Below are positions 17,284 through 25,055 of a DNA stretch of 64,000 bases, in pieces (position 1 is the first letter of the stretch; each line of letters opens with the position of its first letter). This DNA is from Anaerolineae bacterium (GTDB taxonomy: Bacteria > Chloroflexota > Anaerolineae > Anaerolineales > Villigracilaceae), in NCBI GenBank assembly GCA_017303655.1, contig JAFLCE010000002.1, forward strand, positions 62,001-126,000, read 5' to 3'. The notes under the pieces were generated by a model that did no database searches, was not told the DNA's origin, and worked only from the letters and a program-made list of their open reading frames with translations. Made by a program: the position numbers and the translations under genes.

Positions 17284-17560
17284 TGTGAATAACTGCTAAA
17301 AAAGCTGTGGATAAGTGGTTGGATTCTGTGGATAACTTTGGGTAAAAAGGGGTGTTTTTAGAGGAAAATGCCTGATTCTTGTGGAAAAACGCCTGTTTAC
17401 CAGTGGAAAGCTGTGGATAAATTTCTAACAGTGGATGTAAATCAGGCTATGCTTGTTGATAACTGCGGATTTTCTGTGGGTATCCCTGCTCATGCTGTGT
17501 ATAAAACTCGTTCAAGCCTGTGGAAAAGCTGGGGAGATCTTCGCCCAACGCTGTGGATAA
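17284..17560. other. DnaA-box array, eight TTWTNCACA sites in one orientation
   Basis: Eight exact matches to the DnaA-box consensus, all on the minus strand: 17284-17292 (TTATTCACA), 17306-17314, 17327-17335, 17412-17420 and 17552-17560 (TTATCCACA), 17380-17388 and 17519-17527 (TTTTCCACA), and 17496-17504 (TTATACACA). A ninth near-match is at 17454-17462. Five lie in the intergenic gap upstream of the DUF4260 gene and three inside the 3' end of the reductase gene. Random expectation for 277 bp is far below one. It could be a replication origin, a DnaA-titration locus or a DnaA-controlled promoter. Confidence 0.72.
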
Positions 17561-18364
17561 CTTGTTGGCAGAAAGCCAAAGGTTGTTGGAACGTTTGGCG
17601 ATCAGCCCGGCAAAGTTGACGGATTTGGGAGTGATCTCGCTCTCGCGCAGGTGGAAGCGACGGGCAATTTCCACGCCGAACTGATACTTGCTCATAGCTT
17701 GCGGACCGACGAGATGATACAAGCCGCTCAAGCCGCGCGTCAACATTTTGACAAGGGTGCGGGCGGTGTCGTTGACCAACATGGGGCAAAAGATAACATC
17801 GGTAAAGCCGCTCATGCTTTTGCTGTTAGTGAGGTTGTTGTAAAAGAATTCAGCCAGGCTGCGCCTGCCGCCCAGACTCCAGCCATAGAAGTTGACACGT
17901 GCCACGATGGCTTTTTGGTTTTCGGTGAGCACAGCCCACTCACCAGCGAGTTTGGTCTTGGCATACACGCCTGTGGGGTTGGGCTGGTCTTCTTCGGTGT
18001 AGTAGCCGTCTTTTTGTCCGTCGAAGACGGCATCGGTGGAAATATGAGCAAAGGAAATGTTGCGTGCCTTGCAGGCACGTGCGAGTCGGCGGGGCAGGTC
18101 AGTATTAAGAAGTTTGGCGAGGGCGGGGTCTTCTTCACAGAGATCAAGGTCAGCAAGCGCCGCGCAGTTCACCACCCAATCGGGTTTGGTATTGTCGAGG
18201 ATGGAATCTGCGGCGCTAGGGTCTAGCAAATCTTGTTTCAAAACCCAAACGGGTGGGGCGGAAAGTTTGCCGCGATCCACGCCAATGATCTCATGTGTCA
18301 ACATCATCTCTTGCATGAAGTTGACACCGAGCAATCCGCTAACGCCGGTTACAAGAATTCTCAT
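17447..18364 (-). CDS. RmlD-like NAD(P)-dependent sugar reductase
   Basis: A 305-residue short-chain dehydrogenase of the dTDP-4-dehydrorhamnose-reductase type. The Rossmann loop GVSGLLG is at residues 7-13 and the catalytic YAKTK near 139-143, after STDAVFDG. The C-terminus (LWLSANKLSTALGEDLPSF) is a normal RmlD ending, although its codons overlap three DnaA boxes. No RmlA/B/C partners are in the window, so it may reduce a keto-sugar made by the neighbouring PseB. It follows the PseB gene by 70 bp. Confidence 0.85.
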   Translation of the reverse strand: MRILVTGVSGLLGVNFMQEMMLTHEIIGVDRGKLSAPPVWVLKQDLLDPSAADSILDNTKPDWVVNCAALADLDLCEEDPALAKLLNTDLPRRLARACKARNISFAHISTDAVFDGQKDGYYTEEDQPNPTGVYAKTKLAGEWAVLTENQKAIVARVNFYGWSLGGRRSLAEFFYNNLTNSKSMSGFTDVIFCPMLVNDTARTLVKMLTRGLSGLYHLVGPQAMSKYQFGVEIARRFHLRESEITPKSVNFAGLIAKRSNNLWLSANKLSTALGEDLPSFSTGLNEFYTQHEQGYPQKIRSYQQA

Positions 18365-18434
18365 GAGTTGTTGGGTTCCATGTTAAAAGATACAGGCACG
18401 TGCGACCTTGACCCTGCGACCTTCAATCTACAAA

Positions 18435-19445
18435 CTATCCTTCAAGTTTACCCTGAGCAAACAATTCTTCAAATGGGGCAATATATTTTTTAATGCCTTC
18501 TACATCGAGCCATTCGGTATTGTTATCGCTTGAGTACGAGAAACCTTCCTTGAGCTCTTTGCCTTTATCCTTCCAAGAGTAACCGAACCAGGTCGCTTCG
18601 GCAGGTTGTACAACGAACATTTTATCGAGTTCAATCGTATGTCGGGCTTCATCTTCAGAGATAAGCATCTCGTGCAGTTTTTCACCCGGGCGAATGCCAA
18701 TGACCTTGATCTCAGCATTGGGCGCAACGGCGCGCGCGAGGTCGGTCACTTTGGTGCTGGGGATCTTGGGTACAAACACTTCGCCACCTTCCATCTGTTC
18801 GATGCTGTCAATGACGAAACGCACGCCCTGTTCAAGCGAAAGCCAGAAACGCGTCATGCGATCATCGGTGATGGTGACTTTGCCGGTGGAACGCAGTTTG
18901 AGGAAGAGAGGCACCACCGAGCCGCGGCTGCCGACGACGTTCCCGTATCGGACGCAGGAGAAGCGGGTTGCTGAGCCCCCAGCATAGGCATTACTCTGAA
19001 TCGTTAACTTCTCGGCGGCGAGCTTGGTAGCCCCATATAAATTCGCCGGGCTAACGGCTTTATCCGTACTGACGGTGAGAACTTTCTTCACGCCCGCATC
19101 TAGGGCAGCTTCAACGACATTTGCCGTACCCATAATATTGGTCTTGATGGCTTCCATCGGATTGTATTCACAGGCGGGCACCTGCTTCAACGCCGCCGCA
19201 TGCACGACAATATCCACGCCCAACATGGCACGCACGAGACGTTCACGGTCACGCACATCTCCAATGAAATAACGCAGGCGCGGATCGTTATATCCGCCCA
19301 CCTGCATTTCATGCTGCTTCAACTCATCGCGGCTGAAGATGATGACCTTCTTCGGCTGTTTCTCTTCAAGCAAAATTTTGGTGAACTTCTTGCCGAACGA
19401 ACCGGTTCCACCGGTAATGAGCACTACTTGATTTTTCCAGTCCAT
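18435..19445 (-). CDS. pseB: UDP-GlcNAc 4,6-dehydratase (inverting), PseB type
   Basis: A 336-residue enzyme expected to convert UDP-GlcNAc to a UDP-4-keto-6-deoxy sugar, the first step to pseudaminic acid and to some bacillosamine-like or QuiNAc/FucNAc sugars. The NAD loop GGTGSFG is at 12-18, the catalytic TDK at 127-129 and YGATK at 137-141; VGSRGSVVPLF and KIPSTKVTDLA are typical of PseB. A strong GGAG site precedes the ATG at 19445. No adjacent PseC aminotransferase is visible, so the pathway branch is open. Confidence 0.88.
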   Translation of the reverse strand: MDWKNQVVLITGGTGSFGKKFTKILLEEKQPKKVIIFSRDELKQHEMQVGGYNDPRLRYFIGDVRDRERLVRAMLGVDIVVHAAALKQVPACEYNPMEAIKTNIMGTANVVEAALDAGVKKVLTVSTDKAVSPANLYGATKLAAEKLTIQSNAYAGGSATRFSCVRYGNVVGSRGSVVPLFLKLRSTGKVTITDDRMTRFWLSLEQGVRFVIDSIEQMEGGEVFVPKIPSTKVTDLARAVAPNAEIKVIGIRPGEKLHEMLISEDEARHTIELDKMFVVQPAEATWFGYSWKDKGKELKEGFSYSSDNNTEWLDVEGIKKYIAPFEELFAQGKLEG

Positions 19446-19478
19446 AAAATCTCCTATTTCAAGGCTTTGAACAAGCCA
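19382..19478. repeat. 97-bp direct repeat, copy 1 (MT end + pseB start)
   Basis: This segment spans the first codons of pseB, its ribosome site and a relic of the 3' end of a methyltransferase gene (GLFKALK stop). It is repeated in the same orientation at 21595-21691 with about eight differences. The two copies bracket the AT-rich membrane protein gene. Confidence 0.88.
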
Positions 19479-19492
19479 AGATTATTTATACC

Positions 19493-21517
19493 TTATTGGC
19501 AACTATACTCTTCGATTAATGTTCTCATTTGCATACTGGGCGAGAACTTCGAATCTGTTTCTCGAATTCTTTCACAAAGTTGTTCATTAAAAGGGTTATT
19601 TAATTCTACCTGCTTCAAGATAAATTCCACTTTATACATATTTTCAGTCATGGCATATACCTGTATGAATGGAAACCATTCTGTTTGATCAACTGGAGTT
19701 AATCCACGAGCAATTGCCTCATCACCCAATTGTGCTGCAAGTCCCCAATCTGCCCCCTGAACAGCCAAATCTGTTTTTTCAAAGAAGTAACACCATTCCT
19801 GTGCAGGCTCATTACCAAATGCATACGTAGGAGGAGAAAACAATCCCTCAACTAGGCGAACATTATCGATCTTCGAATATTCGAAGATCGATTTAATAGA
19901 TTCTGTATCCTTTTCGGAGAAAATAAAATTCTCTCCATCAATTACACGCACACAAGAATAAGGACTCGGCTGCGTAAGAATGACAATATTTTTGTATTGA
20001 ACGATCATTTCATGGGTTCTATATCCCTGGGTCTTTTTATTTTTTCCAGCCAAAATATCATCAATATTTCCCTTAGTGGGCATTATAGTAGATACTAGAT
20101 AACGAATTGGGTTTTCATCTCTTGGCTCAGGAAAGTATATTAAATTCACGGCTTCAGGAAGCCCAAGATCATTATCGACCACCCGTTCATAGGGGTATAA
20201 AGTCACTAAAGTGGTATCTGGACGAATTTCTGGGATTCGCCAGGCTGCCTGCCACCAGAAGTTCTCAAACGATTTTTTCAAGATCAAAGTCTTTTCGGCA
20301 ATCAATGAATGTGTTAAAGCGGAAATCACAATAAAGACACCAAAAACAATATACTGCAATCTTTTTGCAGGCAGAGAACATATTAATCCAGCCAGAAAAA
20401 TTACAGAGACAAAGGAGACTGGCAAGCCATAGTGAGAATAAATACTTAAATTAATAAATCGCTCAAAAAATATTACTGGGAGAACTCCAATAGATAAAGA
20501 GAGAAAGCCAATCAATATTGCTTCACGCGGCATTGTTTGAGGATGACTTTGTGTGTTAAAAAAGCCTTGTTTTTTCCATATAAAACCAATCAAGACCACA
20601 AAAATCAAAACCGATATGGTCAAGAACCAGCTCGTAACAGGTACGTTAAAACCCAAGTCAAACAGCCGCAAATAAATCTGCCTACCCCATGCGTTCACTA
20701 CAGAATTAAGTAAGCTGTAATAAAAATCGACACCCATCTGAAAGACATAGTCAACCGGTGAATTCTTAAATTTCAGCATGTGAAGGTCAATGTCAGTAGC
20801 ATGACGTTCGCTCTCAAAAACAAAAACGCGCCACAGTATATAGCCAATCGCAACAGATAAATATAAAGCTGAGGATTTGATGGCAAGCTGAATTCGTCCA
20901 AGAAACTTCTCTGTTGTATTGTGCGAAACAAGTAGGTAAACACAAAGAAAACGAAAGACTTCCGCGCCAACAGCATAATCCACTAAGGCAATGTATGCCC
21001 AGCCTGTTAAAACCGCCATAATTGCAAAAATTACTTTTTCTACGATTTTTACAGATTGAATTGACAGCAAAGTAAGAAGGATAGAAAATATTTGTAAGAA
21101 AAGGCTAACAGCCATTGGCTGATACTCAATTGCACTCACCCACCACGCATATCCAGGATAAAGTACAAACAAAAGTGCAATCAAAAAATTAGTCCTTTTA
21201 TTTCCAGCCCACATAATATTTAAGAGCCAAAAAGCACTAAACCCCGCAAGTAACCTCCATAAATAGGCACCTAAATGATATGGAAGCGGATAAGGACCAA
21301 ACAAAGAAAAGAAAACATCAAAGAAATAGCCCCGTATAGGTCTATCGACACTAAACATTGAATGAAAAATATTTGGTCCTGCTACAACCCCATCGTAAAC
21401 ATAATACCAATCATCCAAATAATAAGATAGTTGAATTGAATATGGCAAAAATACGATTGCAGACATCAACAATAGATAGAACATATCGTATGACAATATT
21501 CTTTTTAAGGAAGACAT
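19493..21517 (-). CDS. large AT-rich membrane protein, GT-C-like
   Basis: A 674-residue protein with about 11-12 hydrophobic helices in the first 410 residues and a soluble extracytoplasmic C-terminal domain (about 420-674). The first loop (YLDDWYYVYDG) has the acidic pair expected in GT-C glycosyltransferases and polymerase-like proteins. Substrate unknown. It is markedly more AT-rich than pseB and the methyltransferase beside it, and it sits exactly between the 97-bp direct repeats, which suggests it was inserted into a former methyltransferase-pseB pair. Confidence 0.72.
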   Translation of the reverse strand: MSSLKRILSYDMFYLLLMSAIVFLPYSIQLSYYLDDWYYVYDGVVAGPNIFHSMFSVDRPIRGYFFDVFFSLFGPYPLPYHLGAYLWRLLAGFSAFWLLNIMWAGNKRTNFLIALLFVLYPGYAWWVSAIEYQPMAVSLFLQIFSILLTLLSIQSVKIVEKVIFAIMAVLTGWAYIALVDYAVGAEVFRFLCVYLLVSHNTTEKFLGRIQLAIKSSALYLSVAIGYILWRVFVFESERHATDIDLHMLKFKNSPVDYVFQMGVDFYYSLLNSVVNAWGRQIYLRLFDLGFNVPVTSWFLTISVLIFVVLIGFIWKKQGFFNTQSHPQTMPREAILIGFLSLSIGVLPVIFFERFINLSIYSHYGLPVSFVSVIFLAGLICSLPAKRLQYIVFGVFIVISALTHSLIAEKTLILKKSFENFWWQAAWRIPEIRPDTTLVTLYPYERVVDNDLGLPEAVNLIYFPEPRDENPIRYLVSTIMPTKGNIDDILAGKNKKTQGYRTHEMIVQYKNIVILTQPSPYSCVRVIDGENFIFSEKDTESIKSIFEYSKIDNVRLVEGLFSPPTYAFGNEPAQEWCYFFEKTDLAVQGADWGLAAQLGDEAIARGLTPVDQTEWFPFIQVYAMTENMYKVEFILKQVELNNPFNEQLCERIRETDSKFSPSMQMRTLIEEYSCQ

Positions 21518-21594
21518 ATTTATCCTTGCTCATCTTTATCTATATTATTCTTTTTCATGGTATGAAATATACTGTTATTAATTAAACTAAATGA

Positions 21595-21658
21595 TGAACT
21601 TCTTGCCGAAGGAACCAGTTCCACCGGTGACTAACACAACTTGATTTTTCCAGTCCAT
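21595..21658 (-). pseudogene. truncated 5' fragment of pseB
   Basis: On the minus strand this reads from an ATG with its own GGAG site into MDWKNQVVLVTGGTGSFGKK and stops matching within about 21 codons. It is a 5' remnant of pseB, 2.1 kb upstream of the intact gene, left by the duplication that flanks the inserted membrane protein. Confidence 0.82.
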
Positions 21659-21691
21659 AAAATCTCCTATTTCAAGGCTTTGAATAAGCCA
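21595..21691. repeat. 97-bp direct repeat, copy 2
   Basis: Second copy of the repeat seen at 19382-19478. Here the methyltransferase 3' end is the functional one, ending the gene at 21667, and the pseB part is only a remnant. Confidence 0.88.
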
Positions 21692-22467
21692 GACTCTTTC
21701 GAGATGAAGATTTTACCGTTTTGCTTTATTTCTTCTTCCAGATTAATTCTAACTTTGGCAAGTTCATTCATCGAAACTTCTGACGCGCGAATTGCAGAAC
21801 GAAGATAAGCAAGTAAAAGATCAATATCGGTTACTTGAAGGCTGTCCTCATAACGCGAAATGGCAACCTCTGAAAAGACCTTCTCTAACTGTTCCAGTCC
21901 GTTTTCGAGGGTAAAGGGCAAAATAAACGGGGAAAAATCGTTATCGCTATCGATACGCCGCAACCAATCGGTGATCTCTTTCATATGAGATTTTCCAACA
22001 GTAGTTGCGATCAAGTGCCCGCCTTTTTTCAACACTCGTTTTATTTCAGTCAGCGCTTTTAATCTGTCAGGCACATGATAAATCATGTGATTGGCAATAA
22101 CAATATCAAACGTCTCATCCGCGTATGGAATGGATTGGGCGTCTATTTGTTCAAACTTGAAACTCCTGTCAGTTACAACCAAATTCCGCCAGGCTGCATC
22201 CAACATTCCTTGCGACAAGTCACTCAAGGTAATATTCCAATTCTCGGGAATTCTATTGGCAATGTTTGACCACAACGCCCCTGAGCCTGACCCTAATTCC
22301 AAGACATTTGCATCTTTGGGTAGTTTGGCAAGCGTATCAAAAACCCAATTAAACCAACCATAAGGATTTGTGCTGAAGCGTTTGTGTATCTCAAGCCGCG
22401 CGTCAAGATTACTCGCATCCTTGTATTGGTCTGTGGTGAGATACTGCTGGTCCGTGAATTTGGACAT
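21667..22467 (-). CDS. class I SAM-dependent methyltransferase
   Basis: A 266-residue Rossmann methyltransferase. Motif I is VLELGSGSG (about 55-63); an acidic NITLSDLSQ follows it, IDAQSIPYADETFDIVIANHMIYH forms motifs II-III, and RVLKKGGHLIATTVG is the post-III strand. The C-terminal end GLFKALK is encoded inside the 97-bp repeat. It probably O- or N-methylates a sugar or an intermediate; the acceptor is unknown. One base separates it from the next methyltransferase gene upstream, so two methylation steps are coupled. Confidence 0.85.
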   Translation of the reverse strand: MSKFTDQQYLTTDQYKDASNLDARLEIHKRFSTNPYGWFNWVFDTLAKLPKDANVLELGSGSGALWSNIANRIPENWNITLSDLSQGMLDAAWRNLVVTDRSFKFEQIDAQSIPYADETFDIVIANHMIYHVPDRLKALTEIKRVLKKGGHLIATTVGKSHMKEITDWLRRIDSDNDFSPFILPFTLENGLEQLEKVFSEVAISRYEDSLQVTDIDLLLAYLRSAIRASEVSMNELAKVRINLEEEIKQNGKIFISKESGLFKALK

Positions 22468-22468
22468 A

Positions 22469-23290
22469 TTATTTTCTGACCACGATCAACGGATATTGTC
22501 CGTTCTCGGCGAAGAACTTCGGAAAGGTGCCTTCAAGCCAGAAAATGAATTTTAAAAATGAGCGCCCGCCAAAGGGACGGACAAAGTTCCGCAAAATGCG
22601 GGTGCTGAGTCCGCGCCAAGGTTTGAGTTCCACCGTCATCTTTGAACCAATTTCACGTTTGAGCCATTGAGGCGTCATCTTCTCCACGAAGGTCCCGGCG
22701 GGGGCGTCTTCGTTCAGCCATTCCTTTTTCTTCTTGGCATCCCGTCCGGTCAGCTTGCGCAGCAAACCGATAAATGGTTCCGCTATGCGGCTAAGGAGCG
22801 GATCACTCCAACCGTTGACGATTGCGGCGGTGCGTCCCGGTGCAAGCACACGATGGATCTCTGCATACGCCCGCGGGTGTTCCGGCAAGGCGAGGTGATG
22901 GATGGCGTGCATCGAGACCGCGCCGTCGAAAGCATCTTTCTTGAATGGAAGATTTGCCAAATCACCAACGACAAATAAGCCGTGGTCACCAATACGGGTT
23001 CGGGCTTCACGCAAGGCTTGAATGGAAATATCCAGGCAGATGCGTTTTTGGTAACCCGCTGAATAGGTCTTGTACTCTTCATACTGGACGGGACCAGACC
23101 CGGCGTCAAGAATGAAGCGCCCAGTAGGGATGAGTCCATTCATCACGCGCAGGCGCGTCTTATGGATGTATTCGCGCGAGACGGGACGCAGGTCTTCATA
23201 ACGGGCATTCTGATAATTGCCGTCATCTTCCTGCATCCAACCGATCTCATCATAAAACTCGCGTACTTTTTGTTTGGTTTCGTTGGTCAT
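22469..23290 (-). CDS. class I SAM-dependent methyltransferase
   Basis: A 273-residue methyltransferase. Motif I is FILDAGSGPVQ near residue 59, then KRICLDISIQALREAR, VVGDLANLPFKKDAFDGAVSMHAIHH and RVLAPGRTAAIVNGW. The C-terminal 80 residues are basic and hydrophobic (NFVRPFGGRSFLKFIFWLEG), perhaps for membrane contact. It is followed after 1 bp by the 21667-22467 methyltransferase gene. Substrate unknown. Confidence 0.85.
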   Translation of the reverse strand: MTNETKQKVREFYDEIGWMQEDDGNYQNARYEDLRPVSREYIHKTRLRVMNGLIPTGRFILDAGSGPVQYEEYKTYSAGYQKRICLDISIQALREARTRIGDHGLFVVGDLANLPFKKDAFDGAVSMHAIHHLALPEHPRAYAEIHRVLAPGRTAAIVNGWSDPLLSRIAEPFIGLLRKLTGRDAKKKKEWLNEDAPAGTFVEKMTPQWLKREIGSKMTVELKPWRGLSTRILRNFVRPFGGRSFLKFIFWLEGTFPKFFAENGQYPLIVVRK

Positions 23291-23300
23291 TTTATATTCC

Positions 23301-23363
23301 GTAGGGGCGGCGTCCTGCCGCCCAACTCTCCGTTAATCCTGGGCAGGGAAACCCCGCCCCTAC
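23301..23363. repeat. GTAGGGGCGG palindromic intergenic repeat
   Basis: A 63-bp inverted repeat with perfect 10-bp ends GTAGGGGCGG (23301-23310) and its complement (23354-23363). Between the ends lie GCGTCCTGCCGCCC and CTGGGCAGGGAAACC, forming a second imperfect stem. GC content is far above the local average. Elements with these ends occur between genes in many bacterial phyla. It separates two minus-strand genes. Confidence 0.82.
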
Positions 23364-23367
23364 ATTT

Positions 23368-24999
23368 TTATTTCCACGTAAACGGTTCGCCCACCAAAAA
23401 CTCGAATGTATCTTTGAATTGTGCCATGCTCAAAACTTTTTCGAGGGGCCACACTTCGAGATCGTCCCAGAAGTTCATCAAACGCCAAGGGAATGGTCGC
23501 GGGTATTCAAAAAAGAAACGATAGGCATAGTTCCAGGCAAATTCAACTTGTTTCTCGTTCATTTGATGAGCTGGAATATCGCCAAGGACTTTTTCAAGGG
23601 TGGCGTAGTATTCATCCCACGTGTTCGGGTCAATGGTGATACCGCGCCCGCGATAATGAGTCTGCCCGCACGAAATGACGGGGCGTCCATTCATGGCGGT
23701 TTCGAGACCGACCGTGGTGGTGTATGCCAACCCAACGTTGGCAATCTCGATCAAGTCGTAGGTATTGACCTTATCCAATGCGCCGATGACGTGAATATGA
23801 TTCGGGAGGTCGGGCAACGCTTCGCGGACAACCGTCCCCATTGATTTGGCTTGTGGGACTAATTTTTCACCAGGGTGAACGCGGATGACCAATTGCACAT
23901 CCGTCCGCTTGGCGAAATATTGAACCGTCTTCGTAATCCATTCGGTCATGGAGGCGGCGAAGATGTCACGCCCCAATGTGAGACTATCACCCAGAACATT
24001 CGCGGCAAGCATCACTACAGGACGTCCATCGAGGTTGAGTACTTTGCGAGTCTCTGCCGCGCCTTGCGAAGAAACATATTGCCATAAGCGTTTCGACTTG
24101 CCCCACACGCGCGCGCCACGGCGGGCGTTTTCCAAGTCTGCCACACGCTCGAACATCGCATCCGTCATTGGGAGAGAACAACGGGCATCAACGAGATAAT
24201 CTGTATCCTGTTGCATAATAGACGAATTTTGTGCCAGCCAGATCTGCTCACGTTGGTCATTGAATTCATAGGTGACGGCATCAATGCCAAGATAACGCGC
24301 CACACGAAAGACAATTCCCATTTCGAGAATCAAGCCATTGGGAATCAATACCACATCGGGCTTGTTGGTCTGCATGTATTGCAACGCGGCTTTGGCGGCA
24401 AAGGTATTACGTTCAATGCGCAGGTCATACAAAGCACGATCGCCTGCATCGTTCATATCCACTTCTTCGCGCATTAGGGTGTATTGTGCATCCCATAACG
24501 AAACTTCTTTGATGTCTTGCTGAATTTTCTCCGGCAGGTCAGCATGTTTCACAGCCCGTAACGTGCCATGCGATACTCGTGAAGAAGATTGAATATCCAG
24601 CATCGAAACATGCTTCACTAAAGGCGATAAAACCTTGAGAGCATCATGCGTATGTAAAATACGCTGGCGCTGGGTGAACTTATCTTTTTCCTTGTGCCAT
24701 TCGGAGTAAGGCAAAGTTAGTAGCGTAATATCATGTCCCATCCCGGCAAGCGCCAGTCCAAGATAAGCGGATTGCTCGATCCAGTAATGCAGCGTGGCAA
24801 AGAATAAAACCTTCTTGCCTGGCTTTGCATTCTGTGCGAACGGTTTGACAGCATCCATCGCCGCAGGCAATGCTGTTTGCAAGCGCATCAAATTGTAATG
24901 ATCCTTGCGCGGGCGATTCTTCGACCGAAGCATCCAGTCGATCTCGGCAGTCAGGGGCAAGTCGCCTAAAAATTCTCGGAGGGGATTTTTGTTTGCCAT
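23368..24999 (-). CDS. large surface-polysaccharide glycosyltransferase (capsule-transferase-like)
   Basis: A 543-residue soluble protein, starting at the ATG at 24999 (MANKNPLREF); the longer frame above it reads through a short tandem repeat and is rejected. The C-terminal half carries LVIRVHPGEKLVPQAKSMG and then NVGLAYTTTVGLETAMNGRPVISCGQTHYRG, the pattern of the capsule/KDO-transferase-like GT-B group shared with genes 2127 and 58654. It is preceded by the Wzt-like ATPase gene. It probably adds a sugar to the exported chain; the linkage is unknown. Confidence 0.62.
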   Translation of the reverse strand: MANKNPLREFLGDLPLTAEIDWMLRSKNRPRKDHYNLMRLQTALPAAMDAVKPFAQNAKPGKKVLFFATLHYWIEQSAYLGLALAGMGHDITLLTLPYSEWHKEKDKFTQRQRILHTHDALKVLSPLVKHVSMLDIQSSSRVSHGTLRAVKHADLPEKIQQDIKEVSLWDAQYTLMREEVDMNDAGDRALYDLRIERNTFAAKAALQYMQTNKPDVVLIPNGLILEMGIVFRVARYLGIDAVTYEFNDQREQIWLAQNSSIMQQDTDYLVDARCSLPMTDAMFERVADLENARRGARVWGKSKRLWQYVSSQGAAETRKVLNLDGRPVVMLAANVLGDSLTLGRDIFAASMTEWITKTVQYFAKRTDVQLVIRVHPGEKLVPQAKSMGTVVREALPDLPNHIHVIGALDKVNTYDLIEIANVGLAYTTTVGLETAMNGRPVISCGQTHYRGRGITIDPNTWDEYYATLEKVLGDIPAHQMNEKQVEFAWNYAYRFFFEYPRPFPWRLMNFWDDLEVWPLEKVLSMAQFKDTFEFLVGEPFTWK

Positions 25000-25000
25000 G

Positions 25001-25049
25001 TAGTAAATGGTAAATGGTAAATGGTAATTACAAATCACCAATTACCATT
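25001..25049. repeat. short tandem TAAATGG heptamers with hairpin
   Basis: Between the glycosyltransferase and Wzt genes there are three direct TAAATGG heptamers and then TAATTAC, and facing them an inverted AATTACCATTTA, so the transcript could fold into a hairpin with arms of about 12 bp. No coding sense. Confidence 0.75.
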
Positions 25050-25055
25050 TACATT

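Noticed and set aside
19493..21517. Transposon carrying the AT-rich membrane gene
   Set aside because: No transposase or terminal inverted repeats; the flanking repeats are direct and come from neighbouring genes.
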